DNA of 64,000 nucleotides from Betaproteobacteria bacterium (GTDB taxonomy: Bacteria; Pseudomonadota; Gammaproteobacteria; Burkholderiales; SG8-39). Under the pieces are notes generated by a model that did not search any database, had not been told where the DNA came from, and was given only the letters and a program-made list of their open reading frames with translations. The DNA lies in NCBI GenBank assembly GCA_016210745.1, contig JACQTO010000176.1, positions 1-64,000 of the forward strand, written 5' to 3'. This document shows, piece after piece, positions 28,333-36,606 of this stretch. The position numbers and the translations under genes were made by a program. Within the stretch, counting starts at the first letter, position 1; the number at the start of each line of letters is the position of its first letter.

Positions 28333-29541
28333 ATGAAGCTACCGATCTATCTCGACTATTCGGCAACAACGCCGGTCGATCCGCGCGTCGCGGAGAAGAT
28401 GATCCCGTACCTCACGGAAAAATTCGGCAATCCGGCCAGCCGCTCTCATAGTTACGGATGGGAGGCGGAAAAGGCCGTCGAGGAGGCGCGCGCACATGTG
28501 GCGGCGCTTTTCAATGCCGATCCGAAGGAAATCATCTGGACATCGGGCGCTACCGAAGGCGACAACCTCGCCATCAAGGGAGCGGCGCATTTCTACAAGG
28601 GCAAGGGCAAGCACATCATCACCGTCAAGACCGAGCACAAGGCGGTGCTGGACACGGTGCGGGAATTGGAGCGCCAGGGGTTCGAGGCGACCTATCTCGA
28701 TCCGGAGCCCGATGGCCTGCTGGACCTGCAGAAGTTCAAGGCGGCTATACGTCCGGACACGATCCTGGTGTCGGTCATGTACGTGAACAACGAAATCGGC
28801 GTTATCCAGCCGATCGCCGAAATCGGCGAAATCTGCCGAGCCAAGGGGATCATTTTCCACTGCGACGCGGTGCAGGCCGCCGGCAAGGTGCCGATCGATC
28901 TGTCCCGGCTCAAGATCGATTTGATGACGGTCACGGCGCACAAGGTCTACGGCCCGAAAGGTATCGGCGCGGTCTATGTGCGCAAGAAGCCGCGCGTGCG
29001 CATTGAACCGCAAATCCACGGCGGGGGTCACGAACGCGGTATGCGCTCGGGTACGCTTCCCACGCATCAGATCGTCGGCATGGGCGAGGCATTCCGCATC
29101 GCCCGCGAGGAATTCGCAAGCGAGACAGAACGCCTTCGGGGCCTGCGCGACCGGCTGCTGAAAGGGCTGCGCGAGATCGATGAGGTCTACGTAAACGGCG
29201 ACCTCGACCAGCGTGTCGCGAACAATCTGAATATCAGCTTCAACTTCGTCGAGGGCGAGTCGCTCATCATGGCGATCAAGGACATTGCCGTGTCCTCGGG
29301 ATCGGCGTGCACCTCGGCCTCGCTCGAACCATCGTACGTGCTGCGTGCGCTCGGGCGGTCCGACGAACTCGCGCACAGCTCGATCCGATTCACGGTCGGC
29401 CGCTTCAACACCGAGGAGGAAATCGACTTCGCCGTCGCCCTGCTCAAGCGTAAGGTGGAAAAGCTGCGTGAACTCTCGCCTCTATGGGAGATGCACAACG
29501 AAGGCGTCGATTTGAACTCGGTGGAATGGGCGACACATTAA
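28333..29541 (+). CDS. iscS: Cysteine desulfurase IscS
   Basis: A 402-residue PLP enzyme that takes sulfur from cysteine and passes it to IscU and other acceptors. It starts [19 protein letters not shown]. The PLP lysine is Lys204 in [12 protein letters not shown], and the mobile catalytic Cys326 lies in [21 protein letters not shown]. The C-terminal [18 protein letters not shown] is the IscU-binding tail. It is 70 bases after iscR. The 114-bp gap to iscU contains degenerate GGATTTAGGATTTGGGATT-like repeats. Confidence 0.97.
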   Translation: MKLPIYLDYSATTPVDPRVAEKMIPYLTEKFGNPASRSHSYGWEAEKAVEEARAHVAALFNADPKEIIWTSGATEGDNLAIKGAAHFYKGKGKHIITVKTEHKAVLDTVRELERQGFEATYLDPEPDGLLDLQKFKAAIRPDTILVSVMYVNNEIGVIQPIAEIGEICRAKGIIFHCDAVQAAGKVPIDLSRLKIDLMTVTAHKVYGPKGIGAVYVRKKPRVRIEPQIHGGGHERGMRSGTLPTHQIVGMGEAFRIAREEFASETERLRGLRDRLLKGLREIDEVYVNGDLDQRVANNLNISFNFVEGESLIMAIKDIAVSSGSACTSASLEPSYVLRALGRSDELAHSSIRFTVGRFNTEEEIDFAVALLKRKVEKLRELSPLWEMHNEGVDLNSVEWATH

Positions 29542-29655
29542 GGGCAGATTTGGGATTGAGGATTTAGGATTTGGGATTGAGGGATCTATGGGAATATCGC
29601 AGGGTGTTGCGTTTCCCTCAACCCTAGATCCATCCTGGGTTTAGAGGAGTCAGAC

Positions 29656-30075
29656 ATGTCATACAGCAGCAAGGTGATCGACCAGTATGAAAATCCGCGC
29701 AATGTCGGCTCTTTCGACAAAGGCGACGGGGCGGTGGGAACGGGAATGGTGGGCGCGCCTGCCTGCGGCGACGTGATGAAGCTGCAGATCAAGGTCAATG
29801 AGTCCGGTATCATCGAGGACGCCCGCTTCAAGACCTACGGCTGCGGCTCGGCGATCGCATCGAGCTCGCTCGTCACCGAGTGGGTCAAGGGCAAGTCGCT
29901 CGACCAGGCGATGGAAATCAGGAATACGCAAATTGCCGAAGAGTTGGCGCTGCCGCCGGTGAAGATCCACTGCTCGATCCTGGCGGAGGACGCCATCAAG
30001 GCGGCGATCTCCGACTACCGCAGCAAACACGGCCAGTCGCAGCCGGCAGATCAGCCGGTGTGCAAGGCGGCCTAA
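29656..30075 (+). CDS. iscU: Fe-S scaffold protein IscU
   Basis: A 139-residue scaffold on which new clusters are built. The three ligand cysteines are Cys37 in GAPACGDVMKLQIKV, then those in TYGCGSAIASSS and KIHCSILAEDAI. The chaperone-recognition stretch LPPVKIHC is present, so it should be a client of HscA. The ATG follows AGAGGAG. The C-terminal tail after DYRSKHG is slightly longer than in E. coli. Confidence 0.97.
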   Translation: MSYSSKVIDQYENPRNVGSFDKGDGAVGTGMVGAPACGDVMKLQIKVNESGIIEDARFKTYGCGSAIASSSLVTEWVKGKSLDQAMEIRNTQIAEELALPPVKIHCSILAEDAIKAAISDYRSKHGQSQPADQPVCKAA

Positions 30076-30102
30076 TACGCGAGACTCGGTAAGGAGGGAG
30101 AA

Positions 30103-30426
30103 ATGGCTGTTTCACTGACTGAGCGTGCGGCAAAGCGCGTGGCGGATTTCCTTGGCAAGAGAGGCAAGGGGGTGGGGCTGCGCGTGGGTGTACGTACTAC
30201 GGGTTGCTCGGGGCTCGCGTACAAACTCGAATACGCCGACTCGATCAATCCCGAAGACCAGTTGTTCGAAAGCCACGGCGTCAAGGTGATCGTCGATCCC
30301 AAGAGTCTCGCCTATATGGACGGCACAGAGCTGGATTTCGAGCGTGAGGGCTTGAACGAAGGATTCAAGTTCAAGAATCCGAACGTCAAGGATCAGTGCG
30401 GTTGCGGGGAAAGCTTCAACGTCTGA
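30103..30426 (+). CDS. iscA: A-type Fe-S carrier IscA
   Basis: A 107-residue protein of the HesB/IscA family that carries clusters or iron to target enzymes. The three conserved cysteines are in [15 protein letters not shown] and the C-terminal [11 protein letters not shown]. It follows AAGGAGGGAG and lies 27 bases after iscU. A terminator-like hairpin 58 bases downstream separates it from hscB. Confidence 0.96.
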   Translation: MAVSLTERAAKRVADFLGKRGKGVGLRVGVRTTGCSGLAYKLEYADSINPEDQLFESHGVKVIVDPKSLAYMDGTELDFEREGLNEGFKFKNPNVKDQCGCGESFNV

Positions 30427-30484
30427 TGGATATTGATACGTCATTCCCGCTGTTGCGAGATTGACGCCAAGGGGGTCGGCTGAC

Positions 30485-30507
30485 AAAGGGGGTGAATGCC
30501 CCCTTTT
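30485..30507 (+). terminator. Terminator-like hairpin between iscA and hscB
   Basis: AAAGGGGG pairs with CCCCCTTTT around a 6-base TGAATG loop, followed by C and then mixed sequence. The stem is strong and ends in four T's, like an intrinsic terminator with a short U-run. It ends 13 bases before the hscB ATG and contains no separate ribosome site for it. It could lower expression of hscB-hscA-fdx relative to iscRSUA. Confidence 0.55.
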
Positions 30508-30520
30508 CTACGCCAAGAGC

Positions 30521-31048
30521 ATGGCATTGCACCTGAACCAGAACTACTTCGAACTCTTCGGGCTGCCGGCGCGCTTCGCGCTCGACACGGCGGGGCTCGA
30601 TCGCAGCTATCGCGAGATCCAATCGCAGATTCATCCGGACAAGTTCGCGCACGCGAGCGATGCCGATCGCCGTGCCTCGATGCAGTGGACCACTCGCGTC
30701 AATGAGGCGTACCAGACGCTCAAGTCCCCCATCGCTCGCGCGGCGTATCTGCTTGCGCTGCACGGGGTCGACACCGGACTCGAGAGCAATACCTCGATGT
30801 CGGCGGAGTTCTTGGTGACGCAAATGGGGTGGCGCGAAGCGGTCGAGGAAGCTCTGTTGGCGGCGGACACGAGCGAGCTCGAGCACTTGTCGTTGCGTCT
30901 ACATGGCGAACTGGAGCGGCTCTACGGCGAGATTGCCCGGGAGATCGAGGGCAAGCCTTTGGAGGCTGCCGAGACGCTGCGCAAGCTGAAGTTTCTCGAG
31001 AAAGTCGGCGAAGACATCGGCGAGGCGCTCGAGCGCCTGGAGGCATAG
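30521..31048 (+). CDS. hscB: Fe-S co-chaperone HscB
   Basis: A 175-residue J-type co-chaperone that brings IscU to HscA. The HPD motif is residues 38-40 in IQSQIHPDKFAHAS. The C-terminal three-helix part (MSAEFLVTQMGWREAVEEAL onward) is the IscU-binding domain. ATG 30521 gives the normal N-terminus; the frame is open 20 codons further but crosses the hairpin. The stop TAG coincides with the first bases of an inserted repeat element. Confidence 0.95.
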   Translation: MALHLNQNYFELFGLPARFALDTAGLDRSYREIQSQIHPDKFAHASDADRRASMQWTTRVNEAYQTLKSPIARAAYLLALHGVDTGLESNTSMSAEFLVTQMGWREAVEEALLAADTSELEHLSLRLHGELERLYGEIAREIEGKPLEAAETLRKLKFLEKVGEDIGEALERLEA

Positions 31049-31176
31049 TGTTCTGTCCCGGAAAAATTGGGGTCAGAGTAACTTTTCCCCATGCATTCCC
31101 ATACTGAGGAAATACGGTTGAGGAAAACTTACTCTGACCCCAATTTTATCGTCGGAATTTACAGGACAGGACACTA
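31046..31176. repeat. Inverted-repeat element inside the isc operon (GGGGTCAGAGTAAC family, R1)
   Basis: The outer ends are TAGTGTTCTGTCC (31046-31058) and its inverse GGACAGGACACTA (ending 31176), with one mismatch. Nested inside is AAAATTGGGGTCAGAGTAAC (31063-31082) with its inverse at 31122-31147. The whole looks like a small non-coding element with terminal inverted repeats. It fills the hscB-hscA gap exactly: it supplies the hscB stop codon and ends 3 bases before the hscA ATG, where AGGACAGG is the only ribosome-site candidate. Confidence 0.8.
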
Positions 31177-31179
31177 GCG

Positions 31180-33060
31180 ATGTCGTTGCTTCAAATCGCC
31201 GAGCCCGGGGATTCGACTGAACCGCACCAGCACCGAATTGCCGTCGGCATCGATCTGGGAACTACGAATTCGCTCGTCGGAGCTGTCCGCAACGGCATTC
31301 CCGTCGTGCTCAACGACGACGATGGCCACCCTTTGCTGCCCTCCATGGTGCGCTACCTGCGCGACGGTGGTGTGCAAGTCGGATTCCCGGCCCAGACGCA
31401 ACTGGCGCGCGATCCGAGAAACACCATTGTCTCGGTCAAGCGTTTCATGGGCCGCGGGCTGAAAGACGTCGCCCATATCGAGAACTGTCCCTACGATTTT
31501 GTCGACGAGCCGGGCATGCTGAAGATCCGTACAGCCGCGGGGGTCCGCAGTCCGGTCGAGATATCCGCCGAGATTCTCAGGGTGCTGCGGGCGCGGGCGG
31601 AAGAGGCCCTGATCGGGCGTTCGGGCGGAGCACTCACTGGCGCTGTAGTGACGGTTCCGGCCTATTTCGACGAGGCGCAACGCCAAGCCACCCGGGATGC
31701 GGCGACGCTGGCCGGTTTGAACGTGCTGCGCCTGCTGAACGAGCCGACGGCCGCGGCAATCGCCTATGGTCTGGACAATGCCTCCGAAGGCATCTACGCG
31801 GTCTACGACCTCGGGGGCGGCACGTTCGACATCTCCATTCTCAGGCTTTCCAAGGGCGTGTTCGAGGTCATGGCCACCAACGGCGACGCTGCGCTTGGCG
31901 GCGATGATTTCGATCAGCGCCTGTATTGCGCTCTGGTCGAGAAACGGGGGCTTTCCATGCTCTCGGCCGAGGATACACGAGCACTGCTTACCAAGTCGCG
32001 CGAAGCAAAGGAACTTCTCACCAGTCAAACCGAGGTGCACGTCACCGCCAAGCTCGCCGTCGGCGAAAGCGTCGACCTGCGGGTTACCCAGGAAGAATTC
32101 TGGGGCGTTACGCGCCATTTGGTCGAGAAGACGCTCGCGCCCACAAGAAAGGCGCTGCGCGACGCACATTTGCGCGTCGCCGATGTGAAAGGCGTGGTTA
32201 TGGTGGGCGGCGCAACGCGCATGCCGCACGTGCAGCAGGCGGTAGGCGAGTTCTTCAAACAGGCTCCGCTCAACAACCTCGATCCCGACAAGGTGGTGGC
32301 GCTCGGCGCAGCGATCCAGGCCAACGTGCTTGCGGGCAACAAGCCGGCGGGCGATGACTGGCTCCTGCTTGACGTGATTCCGCTCTCGCTCGGCATCGAG
32401 ACCATGGGCGGGCTGGTCGAGCGCGTGATCGCCCGCAACTCGACCATTCCCACGGCGCGCGCGCAGGAGTTTACGACCTTTCGCGACGGACAGTCCGCGA
32501 TGAGCATTCATGTGGTGCAAGGCGAGCGCGAGCTGGTCTCCGATTGCCGTTCGCTCGCGAAGTTCGAGCTGCGCGGAATTCCGCCGATGGCGGCCGGCGC
32601 GGCGCGCATTCGCGTTACCTTCCAGGTCGATGCCGATGGCCTCCTATCGGTGGCGGCGCGCGAGGCGACCACCGGCGTTGAGTCCGCGGTCACGGTCAAA
32701 CCTTCGTACGGACTCAGCGACGATCAGATCGCCCAGATGCTCAAGGACTCTATCGACCACGCGCGTGAAGACGTGCAGTTGCGCACCCTGCACGAGCAGC
32801 GGGTGGAGGGCGAGCGCATGATCGAAGCGACGGAATCCGCTCTGCGCGAGGATGCGGACCTGCTGTCGGGCGAGGAGCGGGAGGCGATCCGATCGGCGAT
32901 CGAGACCCTCAAGCGGCTGGTCGCGGGCGACGATCACCGATCGATCAAGGCGCAGGTGGAGCGGCTCAATCGCATCACCGAGCCTTTTGCGGGGCGGCGC
33001 ATGGATCGGATCATCAAGGGGGCGCTCACCGGCAAGAATGTCGCCACGCTGAGGCGATGA
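31180..33060 (+). CDS. hscA: Fe-S cluster assembly chaperone HscA
   Basis: A 626-residue Hsp70 specialised for IscU. The nucleotide domain carries [29 protein letters not shown] and [17 protein letters not shown]. The linker [18 protein letters not shown] leads to a substrate domain and helical lid. It is shorter at the C-terminus than DnaK and lacks the EEVD-type end, as HscA does. The start follows an inserted element that may have replaced the original ribosome site. Confidence 0.96.
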   Translation: MSLLQIAEPGDSTEPHQHRIAVGIDLGTTNSLVGAVRNGIPVVLNDDDGHPLLPSMVRYLRDGGVQVGFPAQTQLARDPRNTIVSVKRFMGRGLKDVAHIENCPYDFVDEPGMLKIRTAAGVRSPVEISAEILRVLRARAEEALIGRSGGALTGAVVTVPAYFDEAQRQATRDAATLAGLNVLRLLNEPTAAAIAYGLDNASEGIYAVYDLGGGTFDISILRLSKGVFEVMATNGDAALGGDDFDQRLYCALVEKRGLSMLSAEDTRALLTKSREAKELLTSQTEVHVTAKLAVGESVDLRVTQEEFWGVTRHLVEKTLAPTRKALRDAHLRVADVKGVVMVGGATRMPHVQQAVGEFFKQAPLNNLDPDKVVALGAAIQANVLAGNKPAGDDWLLLDVIPLSLGIETMGGLVERVIARNSTIPTARAQEFTTFRDGQSAMSIHVVQGERELVSDCRSLAKFELRGIPPMAAGAARIRVTFQVDADGLLSVAAREATTGVESAVTVKPSYGLSDDQIAQMLKDSIDHAREDVQLRTLHEQRVEGERMIEATESALREDADLLSGEEREAIRSAIETLKRLVAGDDHRSIKAQVERLNRITEPFAGRRMDRIIKGALTGKNVATLRR

Positions 33061-33401
33061 TGCCGAAAATCAAGGTACTTCCCCATCCGCAGTTGTGCCC
33101 GCAAGGGGCGAGCGTGCAAGCACAGACGGGAAAGAGCATCCTCGATAATCTGCTCCAGAGCGGTATCGATGTCGAACACGCGTGCGAGAAGTCGTGCGCC
33201 TGCACCACCTGTCACGTTATCGTGCGAGAGGGCCTGGACTCGCTGCTGGACGCCGAGGAAAAGGAAGAGGACATGCTGGACAAGGCCTGGGGACTGGAAC
33301 CCACCTCGCGCCTGTCCTGTCAGGCGGTGGTGCAGGATGGCGATCTGGTCATCGAGATCCCGAAATACACCATCAACATGGTCTCGGAGGGCAAACACTG
33401 A
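33060..33401 (+). CDS. fdx: Isc-type [2Fe-2S] ferredoxin
   Basis: A 113-residue adrenodoxin-type ferredoxin ([20 protein letters not shown]) that supplies electrons for cluster assembly. The cluster ligands are in EHACEKSCACTTCHVIV and a distal RLSCQAVV. ATG 33060 gives the usual MPKI start; ATG 33057 one codon upstream is equally open and overlaps hscA by 4 bases. Either way it is coupled to hscA. Confidence 0.95.
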   Translation: MPKIKVLPHPQLCPQGASVQAQTGKSILDNLLQSGIDVEHACEKSCACTTCHVIVREGLDSLLDAEEKEEDMLDKAWGLEPTSRLSCQAVVQDGDLVIEIPKYTINMVSEGKH

Positions 33402-33595
33402 TGAAATGGACCGACACTCTCGACATCGCCATTGCATTGGCTGAAAAGCATCCCGACATCGACCCGAAGACCATCCGCTTCACCGACCTGTTCAATTGGG
33501 TTCGGGATCTCGATGGCTTCAACGACGATGCGAAGCATTGCGGCGAGAAGATCCTGGAAGCGATCCAGATGGCTTGGATCGACGAGGTCAGCTAG
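33401..33595 (+). CDS. iscX: Fe-S assembly regulator IscX
   Basis: A 64-residue acidic protein: MKWTDTLDIAIALAEKHPDI, RFTDLFNWVRDLDGF, DDAKHCGEKILEAIQMAWID. This is the conserved IscX sequence, which binds IscS and iron and tunes sulfur transfer. It overlaps the last base of fdx and is the last gene of the isc operon. Confidence 0.94.
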   Translation: MKWTDTLDIAIALAEKHPDIDPKTIRFTDLFNWVRDLDGFNDDAKHCGEKILEAIQMAWIDEVS

Positions 33596-33607
33596 GATTC
33601 AGGATTT

Positions 33608-33748
33608 GGTCACTTACAAGTCTACTGTTGACAAATTTGGCGAAGATTTGGTTTCTAAATTCGTCTCCCCTTTTCGTGCAGTTGCACGCATCTGCACAAA
33701 AAGGGGAGATTGATAAACGGCAAGACCAGCTTCCTTGATTCGGGCTTA
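33608..33748 (+). repeat. Covarying-stem repeat, copy E (decayed stem)
   Basis: Arms as in the other copies: TCACTTACAAGTCTACTGTT then GACAAATTTGGCGAAGATTT, and GATAAACGGC then ACCAGCTTCCTTGATTCGGG. The stem 33665-33708 pairs CTCCCCTTTT with AAAAGGGGAG but has two mismatches in the middle, so it is the least perfect full copy. It lies directly after iscX. The flanking AT-richer stretches 33594-33608 and 33745-33815 contain GGATTTAGGATC-like degenerate repeats. Confidence 0.82.
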
Positions 33749-33862
33749 GGATTTAGGATCTAGGAATGCGGGGCCGTGCTTCGCGCGGCTAATTTCGCTA
33801 AATCCTGAATCCTGATTTCCCGCAGGACTTGGAGGGCGACCGGGTTGCCGGTACTATCCGGT

Positions 33863-33962
33863 CCATGAGCAAAATGGGGTCAGAGTAACATTTCCCAAAC
33901 GCATGGAACCAGCGCGGCATCGCTCTTATGAAATGTTACTCTGACCCCATTTTGCCATGAGC
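33863..33962. repeat. GGGGTCAGAGTAAC-family element R2 with 8-bp target duplication
   Basis: The element 33871-33953 begins AAAATGGGGTCAGAGTAAC and ends with the inverse GTTACTCTGACCCCATTTT. The 8 bases CCATGAGC occur just before it (33863-33870) and again just after (33955-33962), with one extra G at 33954. The duplicated bases contain the start codon of the next gene. The outer copy encodes a seven-codon mini-frame, MSKMGSE, that stops inside the element. Confidence 0.82.
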
Positions 33963-36503
33963 CGCTTGCTCGACCAACTCAAGCGTGCCGAACGCGAACG
34001 CGACAAGGGCGACGGGGGCAAGAAATCGGGGACATCCTCGCCGGCGGGATCCGCCGCTCGCGACGGCGCGCGACCGACCAAACACGGCGAATTAGCCAAG
34101 GCAGGAAAGACCGAACTCGCGGCGCGCATCGATTCGGAGCGGAGCACGGAACGGGCTGCTCGCGATCAAAGACATGCCGCGGCGAAAGCCGAGGAGGAAG
34201 CGCGCGCGTTGGGCGAGATGGAAATCAAACTCGCCGCGGAGGCAAGGAAGCGGACCGACGCGGAGCGCGAAGCCTCGGAGCGAATCAAGTCGCAGATCGC
34301 GGCGGAGCAGGAAACGAAAGCGCTGGCGGAGTCCAGGGCCCGCGCCGAGGCCGCTGGAGCCGAGGCACAGACTGCGCGGCTCGAGGCCGAAAAGCGGCTC
34401 GCTGCCGAGATGCGTGCACGCGAAGCGTCCGAGCGCGACGCAAGGACCGCCGCCGAGGAGAGGGCGCGAATCGAGCAGGATGCGATTGCTCAATGCCGCA
34501 TTCGCGAGGAGGCGGAGCGCCGGCTGCGTGAAGCGGTGGAGGGGCGCGCCCGGGCCGAATCAGCAGCGCTTGCTCTGGCTCGCGAACGCAGTGCGGCGGA
34601 GGCTGCTGCTGCCGGTGAAGCCGAGGGGCGGGCTCGCGCCGAACAGGAGGCGGAGTCTCTGGCGCGCGAACGCGAGCGGGCGGAAGCAGAGGCCGAGGCG
34701 CAGGGGCGCGAGCGCTTGGCGATCGAGCAGGCTGCGCTCAAGGCGGCGCTTGCGCGCCGAGAACAGGTTGCGCGTACGGATGAAGTTGCCGCAATGCATC
34801 GTGCCACCAAGCAGGAAGTAGCCACGGCAGCGGCGGTGCGACTCGCGGCGGAAACCGAAGCCGAAACATTGGCGCTGCAGGCTGCCAGCGAAGAGCGCGA
34901 GTTGTTGGCCAAGGCCAAGACCAAATTCGAGGAAGAGGCGGCGATCGCTGCCCAGGTGGAATTGCGCCGCGAGGCCGAGCGCGAAAGACTCAAGGTGGCG
35001 CGCGAACGCGAGCGTGGCGAGGCCAAGGCGTGGGCGAAGATGCAGCAACGGCTCGCGGCCGAACAGGAAGCCGAATCGCTGGCAAAAGAGCGCGCGGAGG
35101 CCGAAAGGAGCGCGCGCAATCTGGCTGAATCACGCTCACAGGCCGAGCACGCCGCGAAGGAGGCGATCAAGACGCGAGCACAGGCCGACACCGAGGCAAC
35201 TGCGCAAGCCGAAGCGCGCGCAGCGGCGGAGCAAGCTTTGGCAGGGGCGGCCCTTGAACGACAGCGCGCCGCGGAGCAAGCGTGTGTCATGGCCGAGGCG
35301 CGCAGCGCTGCGGAGGCCGAAGCTGCTGCGGCGATTGCGGCGCGGGCGCAGGCAGAGGCCGATGCCGAGGGCAGAGCCCTCGCACGAGCGCACGCCGAGG
35401 CGGAGGAGGAGAAACTTGCCCGAATGCGCGCCGAGCAGGAGACTCAATTGCGCGCCCAGATGGAGGCGCGAGCCGCGGCAGAGCGCGAATTGATGGCAAA
35501 GGTCCAGGCGCGCAGCGCCGCGCAACTTGCGTTGCCGGACCAGACCGAAGCGAGAGTGCAGGCCGACAAGGCGGCAGCCGAGGCGCATGCCGCGAGGATC
35601 GAGGCGGAACAGCAGTTGTTGATCCAGGCAAGGGCGCGCGAGGCAGCCGAGATCGAAGCGGCGACGGTTGCGGCGCAATGCTCCCAGCGAGAACGCGAGG
35701 CGATCGCGGCTGCTGCCGAGCGCGAGGAGGCCGACCGTGCTCTGGCAGAGGCGGTGCGCCGGCGTGGTGAAGCTGAAACGGAGCAAACCGATTTCGCGCG
35801 GGAACGGGCCCACGCGGAAGCACGCGCGGTCGAGCAGGCGCGGGCGCATGCCGAGGCGCAGGCCCTGGCGCGGGAGGCAGCGCTCGCTCGCGAGGCGGCG
35901 GAGCGTGAGGCCGAAGCGAGCGCTCATGCGAGGCTCGAGGCGGAGTCCGCGGCGCTCGATGCGGCGCAAGCTGCCGCAGCGGCGCTTGAGCGCGAGGGCG
36001 CCCTTGCCGAAGACCGGGCGTCGACGGAAGCGCGATCGATCGAAAAAGCGCGCGCGCGCCTGGCCGCGGAGCAAAGACGCGCCGCCGCCATGGAGACGAA
36101 AGAGAAGGCGGAGGAGACGGCGCTACGCTTGTTCCAAGAGCGCGCACAATTGGAGTCGGAGGCTGCCGCGGCGCGCGCAGCGGCGCGGACGGCAAGCTCG
36201 GGAACCAGTCAGGCAAAGCGCGCGCGCAGGGCGCTTGTGATTGCACGCCTGGCCGGCAGACTGCGCGTCCCGGTGGCATCGGCGCTGCTCGCACTGGCGC
36301 TCGGATACGCGGCGGGCAACTGGCAATCGGGTCTTGAAGGCGAACGAACTATCGCTTCTAACCCGCAAGCGGAACAAGCCCAGCGTGCGGCCGCGCCGAT
36401 TGCCCAATCGGAAGCGTCAGGCAAGGCTGCGCTTGCCCTCAGGCTGGATGCCGACGCCGCAGCTTTCGCGCGTCGCGCGGGCGGCAAAATGGGGTCAGAG
36501 TAA
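33957..36503 (+). CDS. Giant Ala/Glu/Arg-rich coiled-coil membrane protein
   Basis: An 848-residue protein of unknown function. It starts MSRLLDQLKRAERERDKGDG, like the short N-terminal motif (S-L-L-L-D-A-L-K-K-A-E) seen in some secretion-linked and TPR proteins. Residues about 45-760 are almost only Ala, Glu, Arg, Gln, Ser and Lys in heptad-like runs (AEARAAAEQAL, RAEQEAESLARER), so a very long coiled coil is expected. One membrane helix, VPVASALLALALGYAAG, lies near residues 770-787, leaving about 60 periplasmic residues. The last five residues KMGSE come from an inserted element. Mobile-type elements lie at both ends. TolA is a loose structural analogy only. Confidence 0.75.
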   Translation: MSRLLDQLKRAERERDKGDGGKKSGTSSPAGSAARDGARPTKHGELAKAGKTELAARIDSERSTERAARDQRHAAAKAEEEARALGEMEIKLAAEARKRTDAEREASERIKSQIAAEQETKALAESRARAEAAGAEAQTARLEAEKRLAAEMRAREASERDARTAAEERARIEQDAIAQCRIREEAERRLREAVEGRARAESAALALARERSAAEAAAAGEAEGRARAEQEAESLARERERAEAEAEAQGRERLAIEQAALKAALARREQVARTDEVAAMHRATKQEVATAAAVRLAAETEAETLALQAASEERELLAKAKTKFEEEAAIAAQVELRREAERERLKVARERERGEAKAWAKMQQRLAAEQEAESLAKERAEAERSARNLAESRSQAEHAAKEAIKTRAQADTEATAQAEARAAAEQALAGAALERQRAAEQACVMAEARSAAEAEAAAAIAARAQAEADAEGRALARAHAEAEEEKLARMRAEQETQLRAQMEARAAAERELMAKVQARSAAQLALPDQTEARVQADKAAAEAHAARIEAEQQLLIQARAREAAEIEAATVAAQCSQREREAIAAAAEREEADRALAEAVRRRGEAETEQTDFARERAHAEARAVEQARAHAEAQALAREAALAREAAEREAEASAHARLEAESAALDAAQAAAAALEREGALAEDRASTEARSIEKARARLAAEQRRAAAMETKEKAEETALRLFQERAQLESEAAAARAAARTASSGTSQAKRARRALVIARLAGRLRVPVASALLALALGYAAGNWQSGLEGERTIASNPQAEQAQRAAAPIAQSEASGKAALALRLDADAAAFARRAGGKMGSE

Positions 36504-36570
36504 CATTTCCAAAACGTACCGAACCAACGCGGCTTTGCGTTAGCGAAATGTTACTCTGACCCCATTTTGC
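36484..36570. repeat. GGGGTCAGAGTAAC-family element R3
   Basis: GCAAAATGGGGTCAGAGTAA starts at 36484 and its inverse ends at 36570 (CTCTGACCCCATTTTGC). The loop contains a second small stem, AACGC/GCGTT. The element enters the 3' end of the coiled-coil gene in frame and provides its stop codon TAA. It is joined on its right to half of a covarying-stem repeat. No target duplication is visible. Confidence 0.8.
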
Positions 36571-36606
36571 AAAAAGGGGGAGATTGATAAAAGGCAAAAC
36601 CGCCTT
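36571..36606 (+). repeat. Covarying-stem repeat, half copy G
   Basis: AAAAAGGGGGAGATTGATAA then AAGGCAAAACC matches the right half of the stem and the right arm of the full copies. The left arm and left stem are missing, apparently replaced by element R3. It ends at the 3' end of the convergent TrpB2-like gene. Confidence 0.65.

Noticed and set aside
35136..36074. Long antisense open frames opposite the coiled-coil gene
   Set aside because: The repetitive GC-rich codons leave all frames open. The plus frame is preferred because of its heptads, N-terminal motif and membrane helix.
33863..36570. The repeats around the coiled-coil gene as a CRISPR array or composite transposon
   Set aside because: There is no array of short direct repeats with spacers. 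No transposase lies between the two elements, so a true composite transposon is not supported, although a cassette remains possible.
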